Origin: JAXMEQ01 sp046348225
GTDB taxonomy: Bacteria > Pseudomonadota > Gammaproteobacteria > Burkholderiales > Burkholderiaceae_C
Assembly (NCBI GenBank): GCA_046348225.1
Contig: JAXMEQ010000005.1
Coordinates: 1-64,000, forward strand
Reading direction: 5' to 3'
Length of the DNA stretch: 64,000 bases
Shown here: positions 45,897 to 53,674 of the stretch, piece after piece
How the letters are laid out: the number at the start of each line of letters is the position of its first letter
How positions within the stretch are numbered: position 1 is the stretch's first letter
The notes under the pieces: model-generated
The model's database searches: none
What the model saw: only the letters and a program-made list of their open reading frames with translations
Told to the model about the DNA's origin: nothing
Made by a program: the position numbers and the translations under genes

Positions 45897-48050
45897 TCAG
45901 GTGGGTTGGAGCGCACGCACGACGGCGCTGCGCAAGGTGTGGAACAGGCGTTCATGCCACTTCGGGTTCTGGATCACCTCCGCCCGGTAGAAGCTGGGGC
46001 ACAGCGTGGCGGCATGGGCATTGGCGCCGCACAGGCCGCAGCCCACGCAACCGTCGATCACCGTGGCCACCGGGTCCACCTTGAGCGGGTCGGGGTTGTC
46101 CTTGAGCGTGAGCGTGGGGCAGCCCGACAGGCGGATGCAGGCATGGTCGCCGTTGCACACGTCCTCGTCCACGCCGTACTTCACGCGCACCACGCGCTGG
46201 CCTTTTTTCAGCAGGCTGGCGATCCAGGGCTTGATGCGGCGTTGCCGCTCGAGCTGGCATTCGCCCTCGGCCACGATCACCTTCAGGCCATTGAAGTCGC
46301 TGGTGAAGGCGTCTTTCAGCGTCGCGCGCATCTGCGCCACCTCGTAGGTGTGCACGGTGCGCAGCCACTGCACGCCCAGGCCCTGCAGGGTGGACTCAAT
46401 GGTCTGGTTGGTGTGGGCCAGGCTCTGCTGCTTGTCCACCGCGCCGGTGCGCGCCATCTCGCCGGGCGTGGAGATGATGTCCTGCGTGCCGGTTGCCGAG
46501 GTGTAGCCGTTCTTGAAGATCAGCAGCACCGCGTCGTCGCCGTTGAACAGCGCGCTCTGCACGCCGGTGACCAGGCCGTTGTGCCAGAAGCCGCCGTCGC
46601 CCATGATGGCCAGCGTGCGCCGCTGCATCATGGGGGACACGCCGGCACGGCTGGCCAGGCTCATGCCGTAGCCCAGGATGCTGTGGCCCATGGAAAACGG
46701 CTCGAAGGTGCCGAAGGCGTGACAGCCGATGTCGCCTGCGATGTGCACCGGGCCGAGGTCCTGCTGCGCGAGCTTGAGCGCCGAGAACACCGGCCGCTCG
46801 GGGCAACCGATGCAAAAGCCCGGGGGCCGCGCGGGCAGGGCGCGGTCCAGCTGCGCAGCAATGGCGGTGCGGCGCTCGCGGTTGCCGTCGAGCCAGGCGC
46901 GCGCTTCGCGGGTGGCGGCGCCCGCCAGGTACTTCTCGGCGAAGCTGGTGAGCCCGCCCGCCAGCACCTCCACGGTGTACTCGCCCGCGGCGGGCAGCAG
47001 GTCCTTGCCGTGCAACGGCGTCTGGATGTCACGGCGGCGCAGCAGGGTGGCGATTTCCTGTTCGATGTACTCAGGCTGGCCTTCTTCCACCATCAGCACC
47101 GCGCGTTTGCCGACGCAGAAGTCAGCCACCTGTTCCGGCACCAGCGGGTAGGTGACGTTCAGCACCAGCAGCGGGATGTCGCTCTGGCCAAACGCATCGG
47201 CCAGGCCCAGTTGCTGCAGGCTGCGCAGCAAGGAGTTGTACAGCCCGCCCTGCACGATGATGCCCAGGTCGGCGTGCTTGCCGGGCATCAGCTCGTTCAG
47301 GCCCTGTTCGGCGATGTAGCGCCGCGCGGCTGGAATGCGTTGCTCGCCCTTGAGCTTTTCGTGGCGGAAGGTCACCGGCGGGTGGGCGAGGCGCATGTAG
47401 TCGAAGCCGGCTGGTTCGCTCATGAGCGCGCGGGTCGAGATGGCGGACGACTGGTTGTCGCGCGCCTCAAAACTGCCGCGCACATGGCAGGCGCGGATGC
47501 GCAGCTCCAGCAGCACCGGCATGTTCGACGCCTCGGACAGGCGGAAGCCGTGCTCCACCATGCGCACCATCTGCGGCAAATCCGGCCGTGGGTCCAGCAG
47601 GCACAGGCTGCTCTTGAGCGCGTAGGCGTGGGTGCGTTCCTGGATCACCGAGGCGCCCTCGCCATAGTCCTCGCCCACCACAATGAGTGCGCCGCCCACC
47701 ACGCCGGGCGATGCGAGGTTGCTCAGCGCGTCGGAGGCGACGTTGGTGCCGACGATGCTCTTCCAGGTCACCGCGCCGCGCAACGGGTAGTGGATGGAGG
47801 CGCCCAGCATGGCGGCGGCCGACGCCTCGTTGGAGCAGGCCTCCACATGCACGCCCAGTTCGTCCATGTAGGGCTTGGCCTGGACCATCACGTCCAGCAG
47901 GTGCGACACCGGTGCGCCCTGGTAGCCGCCCACGTAGGCCACGCCGGACTGCAACAGCGCCTTGGTGATGGCGAGAATGCCCTCGCCATGGAAGGTGTCG
48001 CCCGCGCCCAGGCGCAGCGACTCGATTTCTTTGCTGAATGAAACTTCCAA
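45897..48050 (-). CDS. iorA: Indolepyruvate ferredoxin oxidoreductase subunit alpha (IorA)
   Basis: A 717-residue thiamine-pyrophosphate enzyme subunit. N-terminal POR domain with YVGGYQGAPVSHLLDVM and EACSNEASAAAMLGASIHYPLRGAVTWKSIVGTNVASD. CIGCPERPVFSAL and GDIGCHAFGTFEPFSMG follow; the TPP site is IMGDGGFWHNGLVTGVQSALFNGDDAVLLIFKNGYTSATG. The C-terminus carries 4Fe-4S ligands (CNGDHACIRLSGCP; CVGCGLCGANAHAATLCPSFY). It makes aryl-CoA from aryl pyruvates. Divergent from the LysR gene at 48135. Confidence 0.92.
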   Translation of the reverse strand: MEVSFSKEIESLRLGAGDTFHGEGILAITKALLQSGVAYVGGYQGAPVSHLLDVMVQAKPYMDELGVHVEACSNEASAAAMLGASIHYPLRGAVTWKSIVGTNVASDALSNLASPGVVGGALIVVGEDYGEGASVIQERTHAYALKSSLCLLDPRPDLPQMVRMVEHGFRLSEASNMPVLLELRIRACHVRGSFEARDNQSSAISTRALMSEPAGFDYMRLAHPPVTFRHEKLKGEQRIPAARRYIAEQGLNELMPGKHADLGIIVQGGLYNSLLRSLQQLGLADAFGQSDIPLLVLNVTYPLVPEQVADFCVGKRAVLMVEEGQPEYIEQEIATLLRRRDIQTPLHGKDLLPAAGEYTVEVLAGGLTSFAEKYLAGAATREARAWLDGNRERRTAIAAQLDRALPARPPGFCIGCPERPVFSALKLAQQDLGPVHIAGDIGCHAFGTFEPFSMGHSILGYGMSLASRAGVSPMMQRRTLAIMGDGGFWHNGLVTGVQSALFNGDDAVLLIFKNGYTSATGTQDIISTPGEMARTGAVDKQQSLAHTNQTIESTLQGLGVQWLRTVHTYEVAQMRATLKDAFTSDFNGLKVIVAEGECQLERQRRIKPWIASLLKKGQRVVRVKYGVDEDVCNGDHACIRLSGCPTLTLKDNPDPLKVDPVATVIDGCVGCGLCGANAHAATLCPSFYRAEVIQNPKWHERLFHTLRSAVVRALQPT

Positions 48051-48106
48051 GCGCCTGTCTCCTGAAGGATCTCCAGTGTCAGCGTCGCATCGTCATAAAT
48101 CAATAA

Positions 48107-48128
48107 AATATCCTGACTAAGTGATATT
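48107..48128. promoter_or_regulatory. AATATC-N10-GATATT inverted repeat, candidate LysR box
   Basis: It lies in the 84-base AT-rich gap between iorA and the LysR gene, seven bases before the LysR start. It contains the T-N11-A core expected of LysR sites. Confidence 0.6.
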
Positions 48129-48134
48129 CGCAAA

Positions 48135-49034
48135 ATGCATATCAAGGACATCGACCTGAACCTGCTGCGGCTGTTTGACGCGGTGTACCGGCTGCGCAGC
48201 GTCAGCCGTGCGGCCGAGGCGCTGGATTTGACCCAGCCTGCCGCCAGCCAGGGCCTGACGCGGCTGCGCGCGCTGCTGGCCGACCCGCTGTTCATGCGGG
48301 CTGCCGGGGGTGTGCAGCCCACGCCGCAGGCCACCCGGCTGGCCGAACCCGTGCGCCAGGCCCTGGCCATGCTGGAGCAGGCGCTGGGCGAATCGGCCGG
48401 GTTCGAGCCGCTGCGCTCACGCCGGCGCTTTCGCATCCACATGAGTGACATCGGCGAAAGCCGGTTCCTGCCCGAACTGATGGCGCTGCTGCGTGAGCAG
48501 GCGCCCGGTGTGCAGGTGGAAACGCTGCCCCTGCCGCGCGCCGCAATCAACGACGCGCTGGACAGCGGGCAGATTGACTTCGCCTTCGGCTTTCTGCCGA
48601 TGGTGAAGGACTCGCAGCGCGTGCAGCTGTTGAAGGACCGCTACATCGTGATGCTGCGCGCCGGCCACCCGTTTGTGCGCCAGCACGGGCACAAGCGCGG
48701 CGCCGCGCTGATTGACGCGCTGCAGCAGCTGGAGTTTGTCTGCGTGCGCACCCATGCCGACACGCTGCGCACCCTGCAGCAGCTCAAGCTGGAAGACCGC
48801 GTGCGCCTGACCACCGAACACTTCATGGTGCTGCCGTCCATCGTGCAGGCGACCGACCTGGCGGTGGTGATGCCGCGCTCCATTGCGCTGGGCTTTGCGG
48901 GCGGCTACGCCATCGTGGAGCCGGCCTTTGCGCTGCGCGACTTTGCGGTCTCGCTGCACTGGAGCCGCCGCTTCCAGTCCGACCCGGGCAACCAGTGGCT
49001 GCGTACGCAGATCGTGCAGGCGTTTCGCGCATGA
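48135..49034 (+). CDS. LysR-family transcriptional regulator (ior locus)
   Basis: A 299-residue regulator. Helix-turn-helix: DLNLLRLFDAVYRLRSVSRAAEALDLTQPAASQGLTRLRALLADPLFMR. The effector-binding domain follows (RFRIHMSDIGESRFLPELMALLREQAPGV). Similar to regulators of aromatic acid operons such as the NodD/LinR/PcpR subgroup. Divergent from iorA, with an inverted repeat between, so likely controls iorAB and perhaps the downstream Bug-MmgE-hydrolase genes. Confidence 0.92.
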   Translation: MHIKDIDLNLLRLFDAVYRLRSVSRAAEALDLTQPAASQGLTRLRALLADPLFMRAAGGVQPTPQATRLAEPVRQALAMLEQALGESAGFEPLRSRRRFRIHMSDIGESRFLPELMALLREQAPGVQVETLPLPRAAINDALDSGQIDFAFGFLPMVKDSQRVQLLKDRYIVMLRAGHPFVRQHGHKRGAALIDALQQLEFVCVRTHADTLRTLQQLKLEDRVRLTTEHFMVLPSIVQATDLAVVMPRSIALGFAGGYAIVEPAFALRDFAVSLHWSRRFQSDPGNQWLRTQIVQAFRA

Positions 49035-49104
49035 CCCCAGGCTACCGGCGGGTTGTGAAATTCGTCACAATGCGGCCTCAACAAGAAAAGACCGGAGACA
49101 AGCC

Positions 49105-50076
49105 ATGAAACGACGCCAGTGGCTGTGCACTGCACCCGCCTTGTTGTGTGCGCCCGCCCTGCTGCGGGCGCAGGCCGCCTTCCCGAACAAACCCGTCCGC
49201 TACATCGTGCCGGTGGCCGCAGGTGGCGGCAGCGACATGGTGGGCCGCACCGTGACCGAGCGCTGGGGCAAACTGCTGGGCCAGGGCTTTGTGGTGGACA
49301 ACCAGGGCGGTGGCGGTGGCGTGATCGCCTGCCAGGCCACCATGCGCGCCGCACCCGATGGCTACACCCTGCTGCAGGGCTATGTGGCCACCCATGGCAC
49401 CAGCCCCGCCACGCGGCGCCTGCCCTACGACGCGGTGAAGGACTTCACCCCGGTGGGCATGATCGGCGCCACCCCCAACGTGCTGGTGGTCAACGCCAGC
49501 CTGCCCGTGACGAACGTGGCCGAATTCGTGGCCTATGTCAAAAAGAACCCCGGCAAGCTCAGCTACGGCTCGGCCGGGCAGGGCTCGCTCACGCACCTGA
49601 CGATGGAACTGTTCAAGCAGCAGATCAATTCCTTCATGGTGCACATTCCCTACCGCGGCATTGCGCCGGCTTTCACCGACCTGATGGCCGGGCAGACGCA
49701 GGCCATGTTCCCGGGGCTGGCGGCCGCCACGCCGCACATCCGTTCGGGACGCGTGCGGCCGCTGGCCGTGACCGGCCTCGTGCGCCACCCGCAGTACAAG
49801 GACCTGCCCACGCTGGACGAATCCGGCTTCAAGGGCTTTGACGCGCAGCAGTGGTATGGCGTGGTCGGCCCGGCCGGCATGCCTGCCGCGGTGGTGCGCC
49901 AGCTCAACGACACGCTGGCCACCGTGCTGCGCGCGCCCGACCTGCGCGAGAAGCTGGCCATCGAGGCCATCGAGCCCATGGTCATGTCGCCCGAGCAGCT
50001 GGGCGAGTTCATCAAGGCCGACATTGCACGCTGGACCGCACTCGCCAAGGCCCGCAACATCCAGCTTGAGAGCTGA
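49105..50076 (+). CDS. Bug/TctC-family substrate-binding protein
   Basis: A 323-residue periplasmic protein. GGAGA ahead of ATG 49105; signal peptide MKRRQWLCTAPALLCAPALLRAQA; FPNKPVRYIVPVAAGGGSDMVGRTVTERWGKLLGQGFVVDNQGGGGG, RAAPDGYTLLQGY, VHIPYRGIAPAFTDLMAGQTQAMF, and ARNIQLES at the end. The open frame runs upstream into the LysR gene but that part is a shadow. It is 38 bases before the MmgE gene, and likely brings in the substrate for that operon. Confidence 0.92.
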   Translation: MKRRQWLCTAPALLCAPALLRAQAAFPNKPVRYIVPVAAGGGSDMVGRTVTERWGKLLGQGFVVDNQGGGGGVIACQATMRAAPDGYTLLQGYVATHGTSPATRRLPYDAVKDFTPVGMIGATPNVLVVNASLPVTNVAEFVAYVKKNPGKLSYGSAGQGSLTHLTMELFKQQINSFMVHIPYRGIAPAFTDLMAGQTQAMFPGLAAATPHIRSGRVRPLAVTGLVRHPQYKDLPTLDESGFKGFDAQQWYGVVGPAGMPAAVVRQLNDTLATVLRAPDLREKLAIEAIEPMVMSPEQLGEFIKADIARWTALAKARNIQLES

Positions 50077-50114
50077 TTTCCCGTTTTTCCACTGCTTCAT
50101 TTCCGTCTGTTTCC

Positions 50115-51488
50115 ATGGCCCGCAACACCCAGGTCGCTGCCGACCACAACGCCCCCCCGATCACCGACATCCTGGCCCGCCATGTGGCCGACCATCCCTC
50201 GCGCGGCTGGAGCGACGAGGTCGACCACGAAGCCCACCGCACCTTCATGAACTGGCTGGGCTGCGCCGTGGGCGCCGCGCGGCACGAGGCGGCCGACGCC
50301 GCCCTCGCGGCCGTGGCCATGCTGCAGCCGGCGCCGCAGGCCACCGTGCTCGGCCGCGCCGAGCGGGTGGACATGGCCAGCGCGGCGCTGGTCAATGGCA
50401 TCACCTCGCACACCTTTGACTTTGACGACACCCATCTCAAGACGATCATCCACCCGGCCGGGCCGGTGGCATCGGCCCTGCTGGCCCTGGCGGAAGTGAC
50501 CGGCGCCTCGGGCCGGCAACTGATTGACGCGCTGGTGCTGGGCATTGATGTGTCATGCCGGGTGGGCAACGTGATGTACCCCGACCATTACGACCGCGGC
50601 TGGCACATCACCGGCTCCACCGGCACGCTGGGCGCGGCCGCCGGCTGCGCCCGCCTGCTGGGCCTGGACGTGGAGCAGACGGCCATGGCGCTGGGCATTG
50701 CGGCATCGCAGCCGGTGGGCATGCGTGAGCAGTTTGGCACCATGACCAAGCCATTCCACCCTGGCGGCGCGGCCCGCGCCGGGTTGATGGCCGCGCTGAT
50801 GGCCCGGCATGGCTACACCGCCAGCCCCAAGGCACTGGAGGCGCCGCGCGGCATGATCCAGACCATCTCCACCAAATGCGACTGGCGCGAGATCAACCAC
50901 GAGCTCGGCCAGCGCTTTGAAATTTCATTCAACAGCTACAAGCCGTTTGCCTGCGGCATCGTCATTCACCCGGCCATCGACGCCTGCGCCCAGCTTCGGG
51001 CCCAGGGCATTGCGCCGGAGCAGGTGGAACGCATCGAGCTGAAGGTGCATTCGCTGGTGCTGGAACTCACGGGCAAGAAGGAGCCGGTGGACGGCTTGCA
51101 GGCCAAGTTCAGCGTGTACCACGGCTGCGCTGCCGGCCTGACGTTTGGCCAGGCGGGTGAGCCCGAGTTCGCTGACGAGGTGGTGCGCCGGGCCGACATG
51201 GTGGCGCTGCGCCGCAAGGTGGTGGCCACAGTGGACGACACGATTGACGAAGCCAGCGCTGACGTGACCGCCGTGCTGACGGACGGCCGGCGCGTGCACG
51301 TGTTCATCGGGCACGCCATTGGCTCGCTGCAAAAGCCCATGAGCGACGCGCAGCTGGACGCCAAATTCCACGGCCTGGCCGACCCGGTACTGGGCGCCGC
51401 AGCCACGGCCCGGCTGATTGACGTCTGCTGGCACGTGGGCGACGCAGCCGACCTGCGGGCGCTGGCGGCGCTGGCCGTGCCGGCCTGA
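50115..51488 (+). CDS. MmgE/PrpD-family protein
   Basis: A 457-residue protein of the 2-methylcitrate dehydratase/iminodisuccinate epimerase fold. Seen: FMNWLGCAVGAARHEAADAALAA, VLGRAERVDMASAALVNGITSHTFDFDDTHLKTIIHPAGPV, VSCRVGNVMYPDHYDRGWHITGSTGTLGAAAGCARLLGLD, FHPGGAARAGLMAALMARHGYTA, FNSYKPFACGIVIHPAID. The family contains several carboxylate dehydratases, epimerases and decarboxylases, so the reaction cannot be told from sequence. It is between a Bug protein and an alpha/beta hydrolase. Confidence 0.92.
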   Translation: MARNTQVAADHNAPPITDILARHVADHPSRGWSDEVDHEAHRTFMNWLGCAVGAARHEAADAALAAVAMLQPAPQATVLGRAERVDMASAALVNGITSHTFDFDDTHLKTIIHPAGPVASALLALAEVTGASGRQLIDALVLGIDVSCRVGNVMYPDHYDRGWHITGSTGTLGAAAGCARLLGLDVEQTAMALGIAASQPVGMREQFGTMTKPFHPGGAARAGLMAALMARHGYTASPKALEAPRGMIQTISTKCDWREINHELGQRFEISFNSYKPFACGIVIHPAIDACAQLRAQGIAPEQVERIELKVHSLVLELTGKKEPVDGLQAKFSVYHGCAAGLTFGQAGEPEFADEVVRRADMVALRRKVVATVDDTIDEASADVTAVLTDGRRVHVFIGHAIGSLQKPMSDAQLDAKFHGLADPVLGAAATARLIDVCWHVGDAADLRALAALAVPA

Positions 51489-51499
51489 GGCGCGCTGCC

Positions 51500-52636
51500 G
51501 TGGTGCCGCTGCAGCTGGCCGTCATCGACGTAAAGCCCGGCGCGGCGCTGGAGAGCCAGTCGGGCCTGCAGCTGCTGCGCCCGCGCATCTATGGCGCCTG
51601 GATGCAGCCGCCCGGGGCGAAGAAGATCGCGGCCATCGTCATGCACCCCACCAGCAACTTCATGGGGCACTACCTGATTGCGCCACTGGCGGCGCGCGGC
51701 GTGGCCTGCATGGGGCTGAACTCGCGCTATGCCGGCAATGACACGCTGCTGCTGATGGAGCGTGTGATCCGGGACCTGGGCGCGGGCGTGCAGTTCCTGC
51801 GGGCCCAGGGCTACGACAAGGTGGTGCTGATCGGCAATTCGGGCGGCGCCTCGCTGTCGGCGTTCTACCAGGCGCAGGCCGAGCAGCTCACCATCACCCA
51901 CTTTCTGGACGGCGACCCGGTGGGCCTGTCGGCTGCCGACCTGCCGCCGGTGGACGGGTTGGCGCTGTGCGCGGCGCACGAAGGCCGCAGCACCCTGATG
52001 CGAAACTGGATCGACCCGTCGGTCACCGACGAGCAGGATCCGCTGTCGCTGGACCCGACGCTGGACATGTACGACCCGCGTCACCAGCCGTTCAGCGCGG
52101 AATTCCTGGCGCGCTTCAAGGCCGCGCAGCGCGCGCGGCTGCAACGCATCGAAGCGTGGGTGGCACAGCGTCTGGCCCTGCTGCGCAGCCAGACGGCGCC
52201 GGGCAGCCCGCGTGACCAGGTGTTCGTGATTCACCGCACCCATGCCGACCCGCGCTGTGTGGACCTGACGCTGGACGCCAACGACCGCCAGCCGGGCAGT
52301 GTCTGGGGCCAGGGGATGGACGGCGCGCGTGCCGTGAACTACGCCGCCAGCCAGATGGGCCGCATCACGTCGCTCACGGCATTCCTGTCGCAATGGTCGT
52401 CACAAAGCCGCGCCGACGGCCCGGCCAACCTGGCGCGCACCAGTGTGCCGGTGCTGCTGTGCACCTACACCGCAGACCAGAGCACGTTTCCGAGCACGCG
52501 CGACGCGTGGCTGGCCGCCGGGGGTGCGCGCATCCGCAACGTGGACATTGCGGGTGGCAACCACTACCTGGCCGGCCAGCCCGCCCTGGTGGAGCAGGTG
52601 GCCGATGAAATGAGCGCGTGGATGCACGCGCTCTGA
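51500..52636 (+). CDS. Alpha/beta-hydrolase family protein
   Basis: A 378-residue hydrolase starting at GTG with GAGG nine bases upstream. The catalytic elbow is LIGNSGGASLSAFYQAQ (Ser in GNSGG); AIVMHPTSNFMGHYLIAPLAARGVACMGLNSRYAGND precedes it; the acid is likely in PVLLCTYTADQSTFPSTRD and the base in DIAGGNHYLAGQP. Longer than usual because of a cap-like insertion at residues of about 165-260. Last gene of the Bug-MmgE-hydrolase run. Substrate unknown. Confidence 0.85.
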   Translation: MVPLQLAVIDVKPGAALESQSGLQLLRPRIYGAWMQPPGAKKIAAIVMHPTSNFMGHYLIAPLAARGVACMGLNSRYAGNDTLLLMERVIRDLGAGVQFLRAQGYDKVVLIGNSGGASLSAFYQAQAEQLTITHFLDGDPVGLSAADLPPVDGLALCAAHEGRSTLMRNWIDPSVTDEQDPLSLDPTLDMYDPRHQPFSAEFLARFKAAQRARLQRIEAWVAQRLALLRSQTAPGSPRDQVFVIHRTHADPRCVDLTLDANDRQPGSVWGQGMDGARAVNYAASQMGRITSLTAFLSQWSSQSRADGPANLARTSVPVLLCTYTADQSTFPSTRDAWLAAGGARIRNVDIAGGNHYLAGQPALVEQVADEMSAWMHAL

Positions 52637-52643
52637 TCAGGCG

Positions 52644-52955
52644 TTACTCGCTCCAGTTGGAGTACTTCTCGCAGACCTTGTTGGTTTCCTTGCCCTTGCG
52701 CGTTTCGGAGAAGGTCACCAGGTTGCCCTTGAAGTCGTCCGGCGTTTCGTTCCACATGCAGGTGCACCAGGCCTGCGCCTTGGTCTGGCCGCGGATGGGG
52801 CTGGCCTCGTTGCCTCCCTCGTAGAGCTTGGCCGCGTAGCTCAGGCACTGGCGGTACTGGGCGTCGCCAGCGGGCACGCGGTTGTATTCGCTCTGGGCCA
52901 GGGCGGCGCCGGCGCCCAGCAGCATCAGGAGGGCGAGGGACAGGGAACGTTTCAT
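52644..52955 (-). CDS. Small secreted protein with four cysteines
   Basis: A 103-residue protein with a clear signal peptide (MKRSLSLALLMLLGAGAALAQS). The mature 83 residues contain four Cys (YRQC, AWCTC, NKVC) and are polar with many Lys/Glu, so probably a disulfide-bonded periplasmic protein. I do not recognise the family. Convergent with the hydrolase; seven bases between stops. Confidence 0.75.
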   Translation of the reverse strand: MKRSLSLALLMLLGAGAALAQSEYNRVPAGDAQYRQCLSYAAKLYEGGNEASPIRGQTKAQAWCTCMWNETPDDFKGNLVTFSETRKGKETNKVCEKYSNWSE

Positions 52956-53155
52956 GGGGTACTGCCTTTGTTGGAGTGGTGTGTTTGGAGGTGCCCCGCG
53001 CAGCTCGCTGCAGACGGAGCCAACCCAGTGTAAGAGGCTGTAACCCCTGCATGGCGGGCAACGGTCGGTATATTTTCAGTCGTACGCGTTCGGGCGCACC
53101 TTGCTCGGTACTTCCCCATTACATTGCGGGTTTGTCAGCCCCGGGACCACCCACC

Positions 53156-53602
53156 TTGACCACCCATACCGTCCAGCTGCACCGCGTTCTGCGCACGACA
53201 CCCGCCATGCTCTACCGTGCCTTCACCGAGCCCGGTGCCTTTGCCCGCTGGCTGCCACCGTTCGGCTTTGTTGGCGAAGTGCATGCCATGGATGCGGTGG
53301 TGGGCGGGATGTGGCGCATGTCGTTCACGCATTTCAGCACCGGCCACACCCACAGCTTCGGTGGGAAGTACCACGAGCTGGTGCCTGGTGAGCGCGTGGT
53401 CTACGACGCCAGCTTCGACGACCCCGGCCTGCCGGGCACGCTGAAAACTTCGGTCACGCTGAAGGCGGTGCGCGGCGGCACCGACATCGCCATCACGCAG
53501 GAAGGCATCCCGGAAGCGATCCCGGTCGAGATGTGCTACCTCGGCTGGCAGGAGTCGCTGGTGGCACTGGCGCAGCTGGTGGAGGCGGGCAGTCCGGACT
53601 GA
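53156..53602 (+). CDS. SRPBCC/AHSA1-domain protein
   Basis: A 148-residue START-like domain protein. HTVQLHRVLRTTPAMLYRAFTEPGAFARWLPPFGFVGEVHAMDAVVGGMWRMSF is the AHSA1 pattern, with later YHELVPGERVVYDASFDDPG and CYLGWQESLVALAQLVE. The start is uncertain: TTG 53156 gives the family-like LTTHTVQLHRVL, while the frame is open back to 52976 without conserved sequence. Function unknown; it is isolated between convergent genes. Confidence 0.75.
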   Translation: MTTHTVQLHRVLRTTPAMLYRAFTEPGAFARWLPPFGFVGEVHAMDAVVGGMWRMSFTHFSTGHTHSFGGKYHELVPGERVVYDASFDDPGLPGTLKTSVTLKAVRGGTDIAITQEGIPEAIPVEMCYLGWQESLVALAQLVEAGSPD

Positions 53603-53674
53603 GGCGGATGGCTGACGTGCCGGCCAGCCCGCCGTGACTGCGGGTCCGTGTAGCGCGACTGGCGCCGGCGTCAA

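Noticed and set aside
45876..48041. 721-codon open frame on plus across iorA
   Set aside because: Exact antisense of a well-conserved gene; His/Gly/Ala-rich with no domain.
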